A stretch of 64,000 bases of DNA from Posidonia oceanica. Its lineage: Eukaryota; Streptophyta; Magnoliopsida; Alismatales; Posidoniaceae. A model generated the notes under the pieces. That model was given only the letters and a program-made list of their open reading frames with translations, ran no database searches and had not been told where the DNA came from. Numbering within the stretch: the first letter of the stretch is position 1; the number at the start of each line of letters is the position of its first letter. The position numbers and the translations under genes are program-made. The stretch lies in assembly GCA_037176725.1 (NCBI GenBank), contig JAZBRS010000026.1, positions 148,997,501-149,061,500 of the forward strand, written 5' to 3'. Positions 33,144 to 44,890 of this stretch are shown here, piece by piece.

Positions 33144-36100
33144 GGGTCTCAGGAATCGGCCTACTGTTAGACGGCTGAGATATATGGTTAAGTTATATGG
33201 ACCATCTTTAATTGCGGTGTTGGAACCTTTTATCAATTGTGAACGTGGGTTTGATATTATGTCTTCCTTGGGCTTTGATCATTTTGTTGCTAACAGTGAT
33301 GGTAATGCTAAAATTTGGATCTTCAGTAAAAGTAGTATCTAGACTTCTTTCATTTCTTCTTGTAGGCAAGGGCTCACTGTGTTACTTAAGATAGGTCTTT
33401 CTCCTTCGGACTTGTTGGTTACTATGGTGTATGGTAGTTGTTGTTACCAGGAAAGGCGCATGCTGTGGGATTATTTGAGTGATGTCAGTGGCATGGGTCT
33501 TGATGCTCCTTGGGTGGTGGTTGGGGACTTCAACTCTGTGATTTCAGCCTCTAAGAAGAAGGGTGGGAATCCTCCTCACCAGACTGGCATGGAAGACTTT
33601 CAGGAATGCATTGAGAGTTGTACTCTTACGGATGTTGGCTTTGCAGGGCCAAAGTTTACTTGGTACAATAATCAGCGGGGTGAAGATCGCATTCTTGCTC
33701 GTTTGGACAGGTGCCTTTTTTGTGCCAGGAATAGTGATCTTAATGCAAGGGAAAGACATCTCCCTCGTGTTGCTTATGATCATGCACCTCTCCTTGTGGA
33801 TTTCTATCAAAATAACGGGGGTGGTGCTAAACCCTTTAAATTCCTTGATGTATGGTTACAGGATGCTTCTTGCTTATCAATCATTAGGGGTTCATGGGAA
33901 CAGCCTGTAGACAATGGTGGTGATTTTTCTTTTAGGTGGTTTCTGAAAATGAGGAGACTTAAGGAGGTGTTGCGTGGTTGGAGCAAGTCTTCTTTTGGGG
34001 ATATTTTTGCCAAAGTTAAGGAGGCTGAAGAGGAAGTCAAACTTGCTCAGGAGATAGTGGACGACTCTTACTCTGAGACTGTGTTACAACGCTTGGTTTT
34101 GGCTAATCAAACTTTGCATGAGGCCATGCGTCAAGAGGAGTTGTTCTAGTGTCAAAAGGCTCGGTGTCAATGGCTTAAGGAGGGTGATAGGAATACATCT
34201 TTTTTCCATTCTAGGGTGAGAAATAAAAGGCAACAAAGCTTTATTCATGCCATTAAAACTGATGCTGGCCATTAGGTGCATGTTAACAAGGACATTCAGG
34301 ATGAGGGTAATTCATTTTTTAAAAAATTTTCTCCTATTGGGAATGTCACTAATGATGAGTTGTTGCACGTCATTCCTGAGGTTATTACTCCAGAGGACTC
34401 TGTTTATCTTACAACCATTCCTGATCAGGATGAGGTGTGGGAAACTCTGCAATCTATGCCTGCTCAAGCTGCTGCTGGGCCTGACGGATTCTCTATGAGG
34501 TTTTACATGGGTGCCTGGGATATTATTAAGGATGACATGCTCCAGTTGATTAAATATTTCTTTGTGGGAGGTAAAATGCATAGGATTATTTTAGCTTCTC
34601 TTATTTGCTTGATTCCTAAAGTTGATCATCCTTCTAGCTTTGCCTAGTTCAGACCTATTAGTGTTGGGAATGTCATTTCGAAGGTCATTTCTAAGATCAT
34701 CAATAACAGATTGGTTTGTTTCCTTCCTAGGTTGATTAGTGAGGAACAAGCTGGCTTTGTTAAAGGCAGGGACATTTTTTATCACATTCAGTTGGCTCAG
34801 GAGGTTATCACTGATCTTGATAAGAAGTGTAGAGGTGGTAATATTGTGCTTAAACTTGATATGTTGAAAGCCTATGATGGAATGGAGTGGTCCTTCCTTT
34901 TCGCTGTTCTTTGGAAGTTTGGTTTTTCTTGTCGTTTCATTGAGATCATAAAGTGGACTCTGAATAACAATTGGTTTACTCTTCTCATTAATGGTCAGTA
35001 GAGTGGTTTTTTCAAGTCTTCTCGGGGGCTTAAACAAGGGGATCCTTTGTCGCCGTCCTTGTTTATTCTGGCTCAAGAGGTGTTTAGTAGAGGTCTCAAG
35101 AAGCTCTTTGAGGATGGGTGGTGTCAACACTTTGTTACATCGGGTAAAGGGCTTGGGCCATCTCATCTTGTCTTTGCTGATGATGCTCTGATTTTCTGTA
35201 GAGCTTCCTCCTATACAGTTTCTATTCTCATGGATTTCATCATGGATTATGAGAAAGCTTCTGGTCAGCGTATGGGTAGGAATAAATGCACATATTTCTA
35301 GCACAAAGGCCTTCTTAACAATGATCAGGTTGAGCAGCTCACTGGCTTTTCTAAAGATTCCTGGCCTCTTCTATATTTAGGGGCTCCTATTGCTCCAAGG
35401 AGAATGTGTTCTTCTTATTTCACAGGTTTGATGGAGAAGATTAGGGGGCGTCTTGTGGGATGGAATACTAGATTCCTTTCTATGAGTGGGTGGTTGATCA
35501 AACACGTCCTTTGCTCCATTCCAGTGCACATCTTAGCTACTATGAGAGTTCCTGAAGGAGTGTTGAAGCACATCGAGAAAATGTTTTGTGACTTCTTGTG
35601 GGGTTGGTGGGATGGTAAAAAAATATTTCATTGGGTTGGATGGAGTTCTTGCATCTCTTCTTTCTATGAAATGGGCCTTGGTATTCGGAAGTTGCATGAC
35701 ATTCACTTGTTGTTTAATATCAAGAGCTGTTGGAAGTTATTACTGAAAGAGTCTTTATGGAGTAAATTTTGCAACACTAAGTACAAGGTGGGTGTTTGTA
35801 GTTGGTTAAAACAGCACTCTTTTGCTTCTTTGCGGTGGAGGAAGCTCATGGATGTTGTTCCTTGGGTGATCTCTAATTCTAAATGGCTTATTGATAAAGG
35901 GAATAGATCTTTTTGGATGGATAAGTGGTGGTCTGAAGGTATTCTCTTTGATAAGTTGGGGGTTTCCAGAGGGACTAATCTCATTGTCTCCATTAGTGAC
36001 GTCTTTCACCATAGAGATTTGTTTATTGATGATAATGGTGATGAATCTCTTCTTGTTCGGAGAATGTGGAGGGACCTTAGAAGCCTTCAGGTTGACTCGA

Positions 36101-36784
36101 CAGGTAATGATGACAAGCTTATCTGGATGCATTCGACTAGTGGTTTTTTCTCTATCCAGAGCACAGCAGTAAAGCTCCATTTTAATTAAAAGAATTCTCA
36201 TCATGCTCGGTTAATTTGGTCAACCTTCTTACCTCCAAGGTATCTCTTTTCCTGTGGAGAGTGACATGGAATGGGGTTGCGGTGGACTATAATGTGCAAT
36301 CTAAATCTATCATTATGGTGTCCAAATGTAACTGTTGCCTTCAGGGTCACGTAGATACGTTGGAGCATCTGTTGTTCAAGAGTGAGTTGGCTTCTTCCTT
36401 GTGGTGTTTTTTTGGTAGTTTATTATAGGTGGAGGTCTCGTAGGATTTGATCTCTACTATTAAAGGGTGGTTTGAGGTGTCTAGGCTTACATCTTATAAA
36501 GGAACTCTTATTGGTTTGCTTCCGAGTTTTCTTTGTTGGCTTATCTAGAGGTAGCGTTGTTCCTCTAGATTCTCCTCCTTGGCTCACTCTCCTATGCAGG
36601 TTATTTCTTCTATTATTGCTGATTGCAACTGCGTTCTTGAAGGGAAAAAATTCAAGTTCTTTGGAAGGGATACGTCTAGCCATGCAAGATTTGGTTTCCA
36701 AATTTCTTCCACTATGGAGACGTGGTATAGGATTGTTAGATGGGTCCCTCCTAAGTTTGGGTTCAAAGGTAATGTGGATGGTTC
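33118..36784 (+). pseudogene. LINE-b ORF2, endonuclease-RT part
   Basis: The ATG at 33118 opens MNILVWNARGLRN, the AP-endonuclease start, with VVVGDFNSV and LDRCLF further on. The linker block QKARCQWLKEGDRNTSFFH precedes the RT. The RT has FRPISVGNVISK, ISEEQAGFVKGRDI, KLDMLKAYDGMEW, GLKQGDPLSPSLF and the catalytic FADDALIF at about 35170. A zinc-binding RT C-terminal region follows (FLWRVTWNGVAV, CNCCLQGHVDTLEHLLF), then the start of RNase H (GNVDGS). There is one phase to 36189 with stops at 33340, 34147, 34273, 34645, 34999 and 35299 (TAG) and 36187 (TAA). One frameshift is near 36235. The frame is cut at 36784 by an LTR element. Confidence 0.92.
36780..36784 (+). repeat. Target site duplication GGTTC, left copy
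   Basis: GGTTC directly before the LTR at 36785; an identical copy follows the right LTR at 46478-46482. Confidence 0.95.
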
Positions 36785-38383
36785 TGTAGATATCCCATTT
36801 TCGCAATTCTGAGAATTCATAGAGGATAGGAACTTTTGAGGCACCCAGATCACACAACTAAGGCTTAATAACACATTTTTCAGATTTCCGTGATTTGTTT
36901 AAAGCATCACTTGATTTTACTTGACTCAAGGTTGTTAGCTGTGGCAGAGCTAATGCACTCAGACTCGTGGCAAGTCCGAGTACCTTGAGTATCCTTTATT
37001 CCACTCAAGTCAGTGGCAAATTTGAGTTAAAGAAGATGTTTTTACGATTTCACAAGATTTCTGAAGTTTTCGGGCTTTTATCATGTTTCTCTGGATCAAA
37101 TTAAAAGATAGGGTTACAAATGCAAAAGACCTTGCTAGTTGCCTCCTAGAGCGGCGACACACCCAAGCACCACTAGTACCGGCGACTGGAATGTTCAGGC
37201 GCCTGTGAGACAGGCAGCTAGCATCAGACCTCTCTCTCCAGCTTGATGTTAATATCCTAGGCATTAATATAATATACGGGAATTTTATAAGCTATTATAA
37301 CATTTTTTTCGTAAATTATTGATATTTATATGATTTCTAGCATTTAATATATAGTATAACACATATATCATACAAAATAAATAATCAAAGAACAATCTAG
37401 AAAATCCTAGGTGGCTTCAAATAAATATCTTGATTTTTAACACGTTTTAATATCCCTTAGAATCAGAAGTCAATCCCTTAAAATCAGAAATCAATCCCTT
37501 AAAATCAGAAACAAATATTTTAGTTGCCTGGAATAGTGCAGCAGCTAGGCGCCACTACATGCAGCGACTAGCTGACGTGGCTTCCGATTGACCTAGTCTT
37601 GCGGAATTTCCCCGACATTTCCACAATCTTTTCAGGATATATTTGTGCCAGTCGCCTCCCTATGGGGCGACTAGCCCTAAAAATCAGTTTTCTTCTAGAA
37701 GCTTCTAGAACCTTCCTAGATATGAGCCACCTGTGTCCCACGAACCAATAAATAGGCCCCGTGAGTCAGTGCTCAGGGGGGATCTGAAAGAGGAGGCTTT
37801 TTAGGTCAACTTTTAGGGTTTAAGAGGGAAATTCATTAAGTGAGAGATCAAAAGAGAGAGAGAGAGAAACCCTAGCCTCCATTATCGATCCCAGAGATCA
37901 CCATATCCCAACTTAGAACCCCGAGATCTCGAGCCTAGCTGGAGCTCTGACCGTGCCTCCACTTCCTCATCCCACTGCATACAGCACGAAGGTGAAGGAA
38001 GTATCTTCTTCCAATCTACTTTTTCATTTCATATTGCATTCCTTAAATTAGGACCCATAGCATAAGCATGCGGGGAACAACCCCTGGTTAGTATTAGATC
38101 TATTTGTTCCTATTATTCTCTATTTTCTTTTGTTATCATTTACTACACATGAACTTACCCAGATCTATCTTTATTTGTTTTGAAGGAAAGGAATACGCTC
38201 ACGTAACATGAGGAAGCCACTAGACGACATCCTACCGTCGATCCAGTGAGCTGAGTACCCACATCATCTACATCTCCCCAGGTGCCTTGTCTGCCCATTG
38301 ATAAGTGGCGATCACATTAAAGTTGACAACGTAAGTGGAAGCGCAGTCATCTTCATAAACACCCCCCATAATCCACATCTACA
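36785..38383 (+). repeat. 5' LTR of gag-only element (1599 bp)
   Basis: Begins TGTAGATATCCCATTTTCGC and ends AATCCACATCTACA. Hairpin words include AGTCGCC at 37650-37656 with GGCGACT at 37666-37672, and GCCTG TGAGA CAGGC near 37201-37215. 37216-37548 looks identical to 45314-45646 of the right LTR, while both sides differ by several percent. Confidence 0.95.
37747..37755 (+). promoter_or_regulatory. Altered TATA box of left LTR
   Basis: AATAAATAG where the right LTR has TATAAATAG, both followed by GCCCCGTGA. The left LTR would be the promoter of this copy, so the change may have weakened it. Confidence 0.5.
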
Positions 38384-38405
38384 GAAGTGGTGATCACGAT
38401 GGGAC
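38384..38405 (+). other. PBS region of gag-only element
   Basis: TGGTGATCACGATGGGA starts five bases after the LTR end. It begins with TGG as expected, but I cannot assign the tRNA. Confidence 0.5.
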
Positions 38406-39774
38406 TCGGCTTTAACCAACCCTCTGTGCTACGTGAGTTTTTTTTCCTTCCTTCCTTCATTTACTTCTTTAGATCTAGTAGTTTGTTTTCGGTTTAGGAG
38501 GCCGTGCGCCTAGGTTTTCACAACTCCTAAACCCCATAGTGTTTTCTAACATTAGAACAGTTTTTTCTAACCCAACCATCTTGGCTTAAGGCAAGAGGTC
38601 TCGTTAGCACTTTGAGGCAATGACAACCTCCTATCTATAGTCATAGAGGGTCAGGTTACTAATGTTCTAAAAAATAGAAGACTCTGGTTTCCAGCCGCCC
38701 ATTTAATAGGCGCCTAAGCAAGTCACAGTTCACTACGGCGACTACTCCAGGCGCACCCAATACAGGCGACTGGATCTGATTTTTTTTATTTCAATGCAGA
38801 TCGTTCATTCTTTTTCAGTATCCTGTGTTGTTTTTTTTTAGGATCTACAGTAGCTTAAAAACTCTGATTAATTCCTGTCCACTGTAATTTTTGTATTTTT
38901 ATTTGAATTCTAGGTTTGTATGTGTCCACCCCTAAGGTGGAAACTATTTTATTGATATTAAAGTTAAAGTTCCTTGAGGGAATCTTCCTCTAACTAGAAC
39001 AATCATTCAGAGCGAACCGGGCTAGTGCAAGTCGCTCACCCATACTCTGTTTGATTGGGATAGTTAGGTTAAGAACTCAAGGTGTCCTAAGGTTTTGTTT
39101 TTGACTCCTCTTCCTTAAGTCAAAAATAATCCTTAGTAGATACTTGATACTTTGATATTCCTTGTTTATTTACTATTTTATGGTTTGATAAGGGCCGATC
39201 TTAAGGACAGAATCCTCGGTGGTGGGCTCCTCTTTAGAGAGACAAATTTGCCACTTAGGCCCTCTTGGTGGACCCTAACAAAGGTCAAAGAGTGGTACCT
39301 AAAAGCCAAAAATCCCATTAATTGTGAGCATGCAGGTTTAATTAATCAACTAACTAATCACTTAAACAATTAAAAACCTGCGATCTGTCTGAAACCTGCA
39401 CTGCTTTTTTCCCTTTTCCTGTTTGTTGCGCGGTCTGTTCAAAACTGACCTTGGTTGTTGGAAGAACAGGGCATAAGCTGCCTGTTCAGAAAGCGCCTCG
39501 CTCAACCGCCATTAAAACCGACGACTTGTTTGATCACCTAAAATACAGGTGACTGCCGGGTCAACGCTCTGGTGTGCCTTGCTTGCAGGAATTTAATTAT
39601 CTCCATTAACAGGTTGCAGAAACGCCAAAACAGCAACTGTTTACTGTTTTCTTTTTACTTTCATTTAATCGAGTCTATATTAAGTAGTGTTAATAGAGTC
39701 TGTAATTTCATTTTCCAAACTCTTGTAACTATTTTACCATAGAGGCCTATCGACAAAATCAAGAGCGCATCAAT
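38406..39774 (+). other. Leader of gag-only element
   Basis: Non-coding, 1.4 kb. It contains further GGCGAC-type words, for example around 38690-38775 (GCCGCC, AGGCGCC, GGCGACT) and near 39545. No ORF with recognisable homology. Confidence 0.6.
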
Positions 39775-42434
39775 ATGACACTTGCCTCAACCTCTACCTC
39801 CACGGAACAACCGGGCACGGGCCCAAATGGGTTCTTCCTTGAAGCTTCGACTTCACACACAGAAGAGCCATACGAGTCCACGCAAGAAAGGGCTCGCCGA
39901 GTATTCCCTCATACATCAATACCATACAATTATTCTCTCGAGGACCATACTCCTGTAGTGTCTACTCCGAACAACACCATGGGCCTGTCATCTGAAGAAG
40001 AAGAGAAAATAAGCCACTCCTGATTATGGAGTACCCCGCTTGAACGCACGCTTCCTGGGGTAACCTCCCATATAGTGCCGCTTACGTCGACTACTTCCTA
40101 TCTGTTTGAGGAAGTAGTTAATGAGATCTATCAACTCCTGGCACGGCACCACCCCTCACTTAGGAGCCCACAAATTCCATTCGTCCACCAACCTTCTTCC
40201 CTAAACCCACACCAAAACCCACTAATCACGCCCACTCACACACACACCAAACCCCACTATAAACTTCACTGCCCAAAGTTCATACGCACAACACCATGCA
40301 ACGCCAACCTATCCTTTCATGCATCAAACCATGCTATCATACACAACCAACTACCAACTGCAATATCCCGGGACATCACACACAACCTACTACCAAACAC
40401 AATATCTCGGGACATCACACACAACCTACCACCAACCACAATATCCCGGAACATCACACACAACCTACCACCAACCGCAATATCCCGGAACGCCATACTC
40501 ACCACAACCTCCCGCTAACATGCAATCATACTACACGCCACCTCAATCCCTACCCTTCTCTCCACCATACAACCCTCTATCACCACCGTTTCATCAAACA
40601 CACGGGCACCTAAGCCATGGGCAACAAGCCGTGCCAGGATAGGACATTAAAAGAATGATCTCTGAGGCACTAACAGAGGCAGGGGTTACAACTAAAGCAC
40701 CAATAGGGTTTGACACATCTGAATTCCCTCGTTTTGTTCTTCCACCTGGATTCAAAATGCCAAAAATGAGGAAATACAGTGGAACAGAGGATCCGAGAGG
40801 CCACCTAGCCACATTTGTTATGGATGCTCTACCCTATCAATATGACAATGGGCTTACTACCTACCTCATCTTCAAGAGCTTGGAAGGAGAAGCACTGGGA
40901 TGGTTCAACATGCTCACAACATATGATCTCAGTGACTTCAAGATGGTCCAAGAAAAATTTCTACTCCAATATGGCCATCGCATCCAGCACGAGCCCACAA
41001 TGAGCAACCTCCTCGTTGAAAGGATGAAACCTGACGAGGAGTTTGCTACTTTTGCAAGAAGATGGAGAGACATAGCTGCAAGGTCCAAATGCCACATTCC
41101 TGAAAGCCAAACAGTTGAGGTCATATCCCGAAACACTATAGGAGCACTCAGAATGGGGCTACTGATTAGTGACCTCCAAACGTACACTCAACTGTACGAG
41201 CGTGCTGCAAGAGTCCTCCGTCACAAAGAAGAGTTACCATTCTTAGAGCCCGAGGGAAGGGGCAAGAAGAAGACCACTGGCTATACGCTTGAAGGCGTCA
41301 CTAATAATATGGCCCAAGTCTCAATTCAACAAAAGCAGAAAGGGAGGAATCCCCAATACCAGTCTGAGCACTCACTTTGGCCCAAGGGCAACTGACCTAA
41401 TATCAGCCAGAGCAGTATCTGAACCAACCAGCACAGTGCTAGGGACAGTTAGTGCAGCCAGTACAGCACCAACAACAATAGCCTCCTAATTACCTAGTAC
41501 ATGTCCAGCAAGGATGGACAAACAATGGATACCAGGGGCAATAGTAAGGGCAGAGGAACTACCATAACGTCCCTCCACCACGAAACTACAAAGGCCCTCA
41601 AAGGCAAAATTATCCTCCGCTTCCTGAATCAATCCCCGATACATTCAGGATGTTGGTTGAAAGTGGAGATCTGTAGCTCCAAAACCCAGTCTAAGTCCTC
41701 CCAATGCTAAAATGTCTAAGTACTGCCCTTACCTCCAAAATAATGGGCATACCCTTGAGGAATGCTTCACTTTCAAAGATAAAATACATAATCTTAATGA
41801 CAATGGTGAAATCATGTGGTCTGAGCTTAAAGCTAGACTAAAAGCAACTCAAGGGGACCAGTAAATAATGCAAATACATCAAGAGCCCTTGTTCAACCAT
41901 CGAGTAGCTCACGCGGATGCAGAGATCATCTTATCAGCTGCTCGATCTGAGTTTGCAACTATCCAGTGCATACAAGTGGATCCAGAACAGAGCCCATCAA
42001 GCGAAGAGGACCTTGATCTTAAGGCACCCACAACACCTACTCTGGACGCTTAGATGTTTCAGGACCTGATCCAAGAAGGCTGGTTGCCCATCTATGATGA
42101 GTATGCTGACTCAGACTGGTACGATATAGAAGCTATACTCAACTCGCCACTCCCAGCAGCACAAGCAAGAGTTGATCCTCCTCCCAAGCCACCCGATCCT
42201 ACAAGAGGGTACACCAGGGGCAGTCATGAACACTGCAGTTATGAAGGAGAGGTTACTGCAGAGCCTAACAGAGACAACAACGGTTACATCCTGAGAATCC
42301 CCAATGCAAAAGACAAAGCCACCAGGGGAACACTGCTTGGAACGGGTCGAGATGAGTCCGACTCTGACCCTCTGAAAGCAAGGACTAGGTGCAAACTAAA
42401 AAAAAAGACAAGAATATGCGCCACAAGCACCTAA
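39775..42434 (+). pseudogene. gag of the Tat-like gag-only element
   Basis: The first ATG is at 39775. The N-terminal part is Ser/Thr/Pro-rich, with a stop at about 40021. A phase change near 40290-40340 leads into the frame with a 13-residue tandem repeat (QYPGTSHTTYHQP). After a TAG near 40640, the Gag core runs 40655-41395: SEFPRFVLPPGFKMPKMRKY, LIFKSLEGEALGWFNML, EKFLLQYGHRI and DEEFATFARRWRDIA. After another phase change a knuckle-like motif, CPYLQNNGHTLEEC, lies at about 41724-41770, similar to the CDFHRATGHSTNSC of Ogre-A. The frame then continues to 42434 with stops. Nothing after it resembles a protease. Confidence 0.82.
40361..40497 (+). repeat. 39-bp tandem repeat within gag
   Basis: Units start at 40361, 40400, 40439 and 40478 (last partial). 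Each begins CAATATCCCGG and encodes a 13-residue unit QYPGTSHTTYHQP. The length is a multiple of three. Confidence 0.9.
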
Positions 42435-44877
42435 CTACTCCACGCCTGGGGCAAACTTCCACAGTCACCCCTCAGGTAAGCCCCCTCATCTAGGGAGGGA
42501 GGTGCGAAATTCCACTGAACCCGACTGAGGGCAGTGGTTAAGTCAGTTTAAACATGTAAATAAGACATTTTCTTTCCGTACTTTGTTTTCCCTTATTTTG
42601 TTTGCCTCTAATGTTAAGTTAGATTATAAGTAATAAATAATAAATTAAAAAATGACTGATGAGTGTGGATTACACCTGACAACTTAAAGCATTAAGCAAC
42701 ATTGCCAAAATATTATCTAAGGTTTCCTAAGCAGAGACCGTGACACCCAGGGAAGGTCCAACCACCGGTTGTGACAACTTGAAGGTATCTGCAGATCCGT
42801 GGTAGTTACATACAATACACCCTTAATTAGCATGCCAAAATCTAAAAAGAACCAAAGACCAAGTCCTAGCCAAAGAAAGAAAGTTGTATCCTAAAAAGAA
42901 AAGAAGCTAAACAACTAGGGTAACATCAACCTTGTCCTGTCTGCACATACACTTGCACGGGGAGGTAAGGCTGGCTCGGAGCAGAGGCTAATGGTATGAG
43001 CTATTCGCCAAATAAAGCGCCCAGAAAAGAAGGCAGCAAAGAAGTTGTCCAAATAAGAGAGGAAAGAAAGCAGCAAAAAAGCTGTCCAAAAAATAATAAT
43101 AATAATAATAATAAAGAGACTGTCCAAAGTAGAATAAAAGAGGCCAGCAAAGAGCTGTCCAAAGAGTGAAAAGAAGGCAGTAGAGAAAGCTGTCCATAAA
43201 TCAAGAAAAGAATCCTAGAAAAAATATAAGGCACAAAACAGGCAAGCGAAACTCAAACTTGAGCCAAAGTCGAGAGCTCGCTGTACTTCAAACCTCCTCC
43301 ACCTATCTCACCCACAGACAAGGGACAGGGAACCCTAGAAGTCTAAGGACTAAGTAAATAAAGGAGACAACAATCAAACTAAGGCTAGTATGAAATCCCA
43401 AGTTCTCAAAAGACTAAGCAATTTAGAAGGGAAAGTTCTCTCACCCTAGATATACAAGGCAATATGGCAAAATCTACAAGTAGAAGGTTGTGACTGCAAT
43501 CATCAATCCAAAACTACCAACCAAAAAAAAAAATCAGAAAATCCGAAAATACCAAAAAAAATCAGAAAGTCTAGAAATTCAAAAAAATTAGAAAATCCAA
43601 CGAAAACCCCTAAAGAAAAGTACCATCCACCCTACATACAAGTGAAAACTTAGTAAGTAGGAAAACTGGAATTAGTCTGGCTGGTGATGCAAAAATCGTC
43701 TCACCTCAGATTTGGAGTCAATGTCCTACTCAAGCGTGTCTCACGGCTTGGGTGCGTTTTCTCAACAAAGACATTGCTTCTGCAATAATCTTTAGAACAT
43801 CTACGGATGACTCACAATCCGCATCTACTGGGCTCTGATTTTCCATCTCTCTGCTGAGGCCAAGACTAATTCCCTCCACCTAGTTCCCAAGCATGTTGAT
43901 TAAGGGATTACTTTATCTCCTATACAAGTATAACCTAGTCCATCTCCCTAGGAACTGGGAAATGTTCACTTGTGATTACTAACATCTTTGTTAAGTGTGC
44001 AGATACAGATCTCACAAACTAAAGAATGAGCTCACGCCTAAGGGGCTCATATAGTGTGCAAAGGCACACCCGCTTTCACTAAAAGGCAAACCCTGGTTTG
44101 GCAAAGGAAGGATTCACTCCCTCACTCGGTTCTTTAATCAGAGAACTCCTTTATTTGCCAAATCGAGTTGTGGGACGACAGTCCTTTCCCGAGAGTACTG
44201 GTCACACTCAAGGATGGAAAACACTTGACCACAACAAATTGCATTCATTCATTTTGCATATGTCCATATGGTTAGGGACCAACCGTACCCCGCCGGCCTA
44301 TCCTAGCATATGGACCATTCATTGCATTGCGTATTGACCTTGCATTATCATTGTTTGCTTGAATCATGCATTCATGCATTTTCTCATATCATTGGAAGTG
44401 GAGCACGGATGGAGCAAAATGACCTTCAAGAGTGTTGGAAACCCTTAGGACATGTGATTCTCCCAGAGCCAACCTAGTTCCTACCTATTCTTCTATCAAT
44501 TCCAATCCGAGTAAAATCTCAAACATGATGCCACAAGAGCACCTCCTTTTCGATCGTGCAAGGGTAATGTCCCACAATCTCCTCCTTAGCTTCTACCCCG
44601 TTGAAGTATATCTCTACATGGTTGACCTGGTCTTGACATCGGCTATGACACATAGCACCGACTTGACCCCTCCATGCCTGAGTCTTCAATATGACGGCAA
44701 TTAATCGAACCATTCGGCCGTGCGGCAATCTCTTGACATTGAGTCAGTTCACCCCTTCTTTTTTATCTTTTTTCATCCCTAGTGGTGGATTGTTTGAGAC
44801 GGAGCTCCCCTTTTCAGGAAATGCTCAATGGGACATCGTTCTTACCTTGGACCCGATCTTGTTCCAAGATCAACTCC
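42435..44877 (+). other. Non-coding 3' part of gag-only element
   Basis: 2.4 kb in place of pol. It contains a tandem-repeat zone and A-rich runs (43495-43610). The short open frames at 44098-44337 and 44432-44704 resemble nothing I know. This is the position of the hypervariable 3' UTR in Tat elements. Confidence 0.7.
43015..43205 (+). repeat. Imperfect tandem repeat in 3' part, with (AAT)n
   Basis: About five units of 30-45 bp marked by GGCAGCAAAGAAG and CTGTCCAAA. An (AAT)n run of about 24 bases is at 43090-43113. Confidence 0.75.
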
Positions 44878-44890
44878 AAGGAGAGGCATC
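44878..44890 (+). other. Polypurine tract of gag-only element
   Basis: AAGGAGAGGCATC directly before the right LTR. It is close to AGGGAGGGGCATC of Ogre-B and Ogre-A2. Confidence 0.88.

Noticed and set aside
37197..37217. miRNA-like hairpin CAGGCGCCTG...CAGGC
   Set aside because: The stem is too short for a plant miRNA precursor. It is kept only as one of the LTR hairpin words.
44098..44704. Two short plus-strand frames as a captured host gene
   Set aside because: No domain or conserved motif seen. They lie in the non-coding 3' part of the gag-only element.
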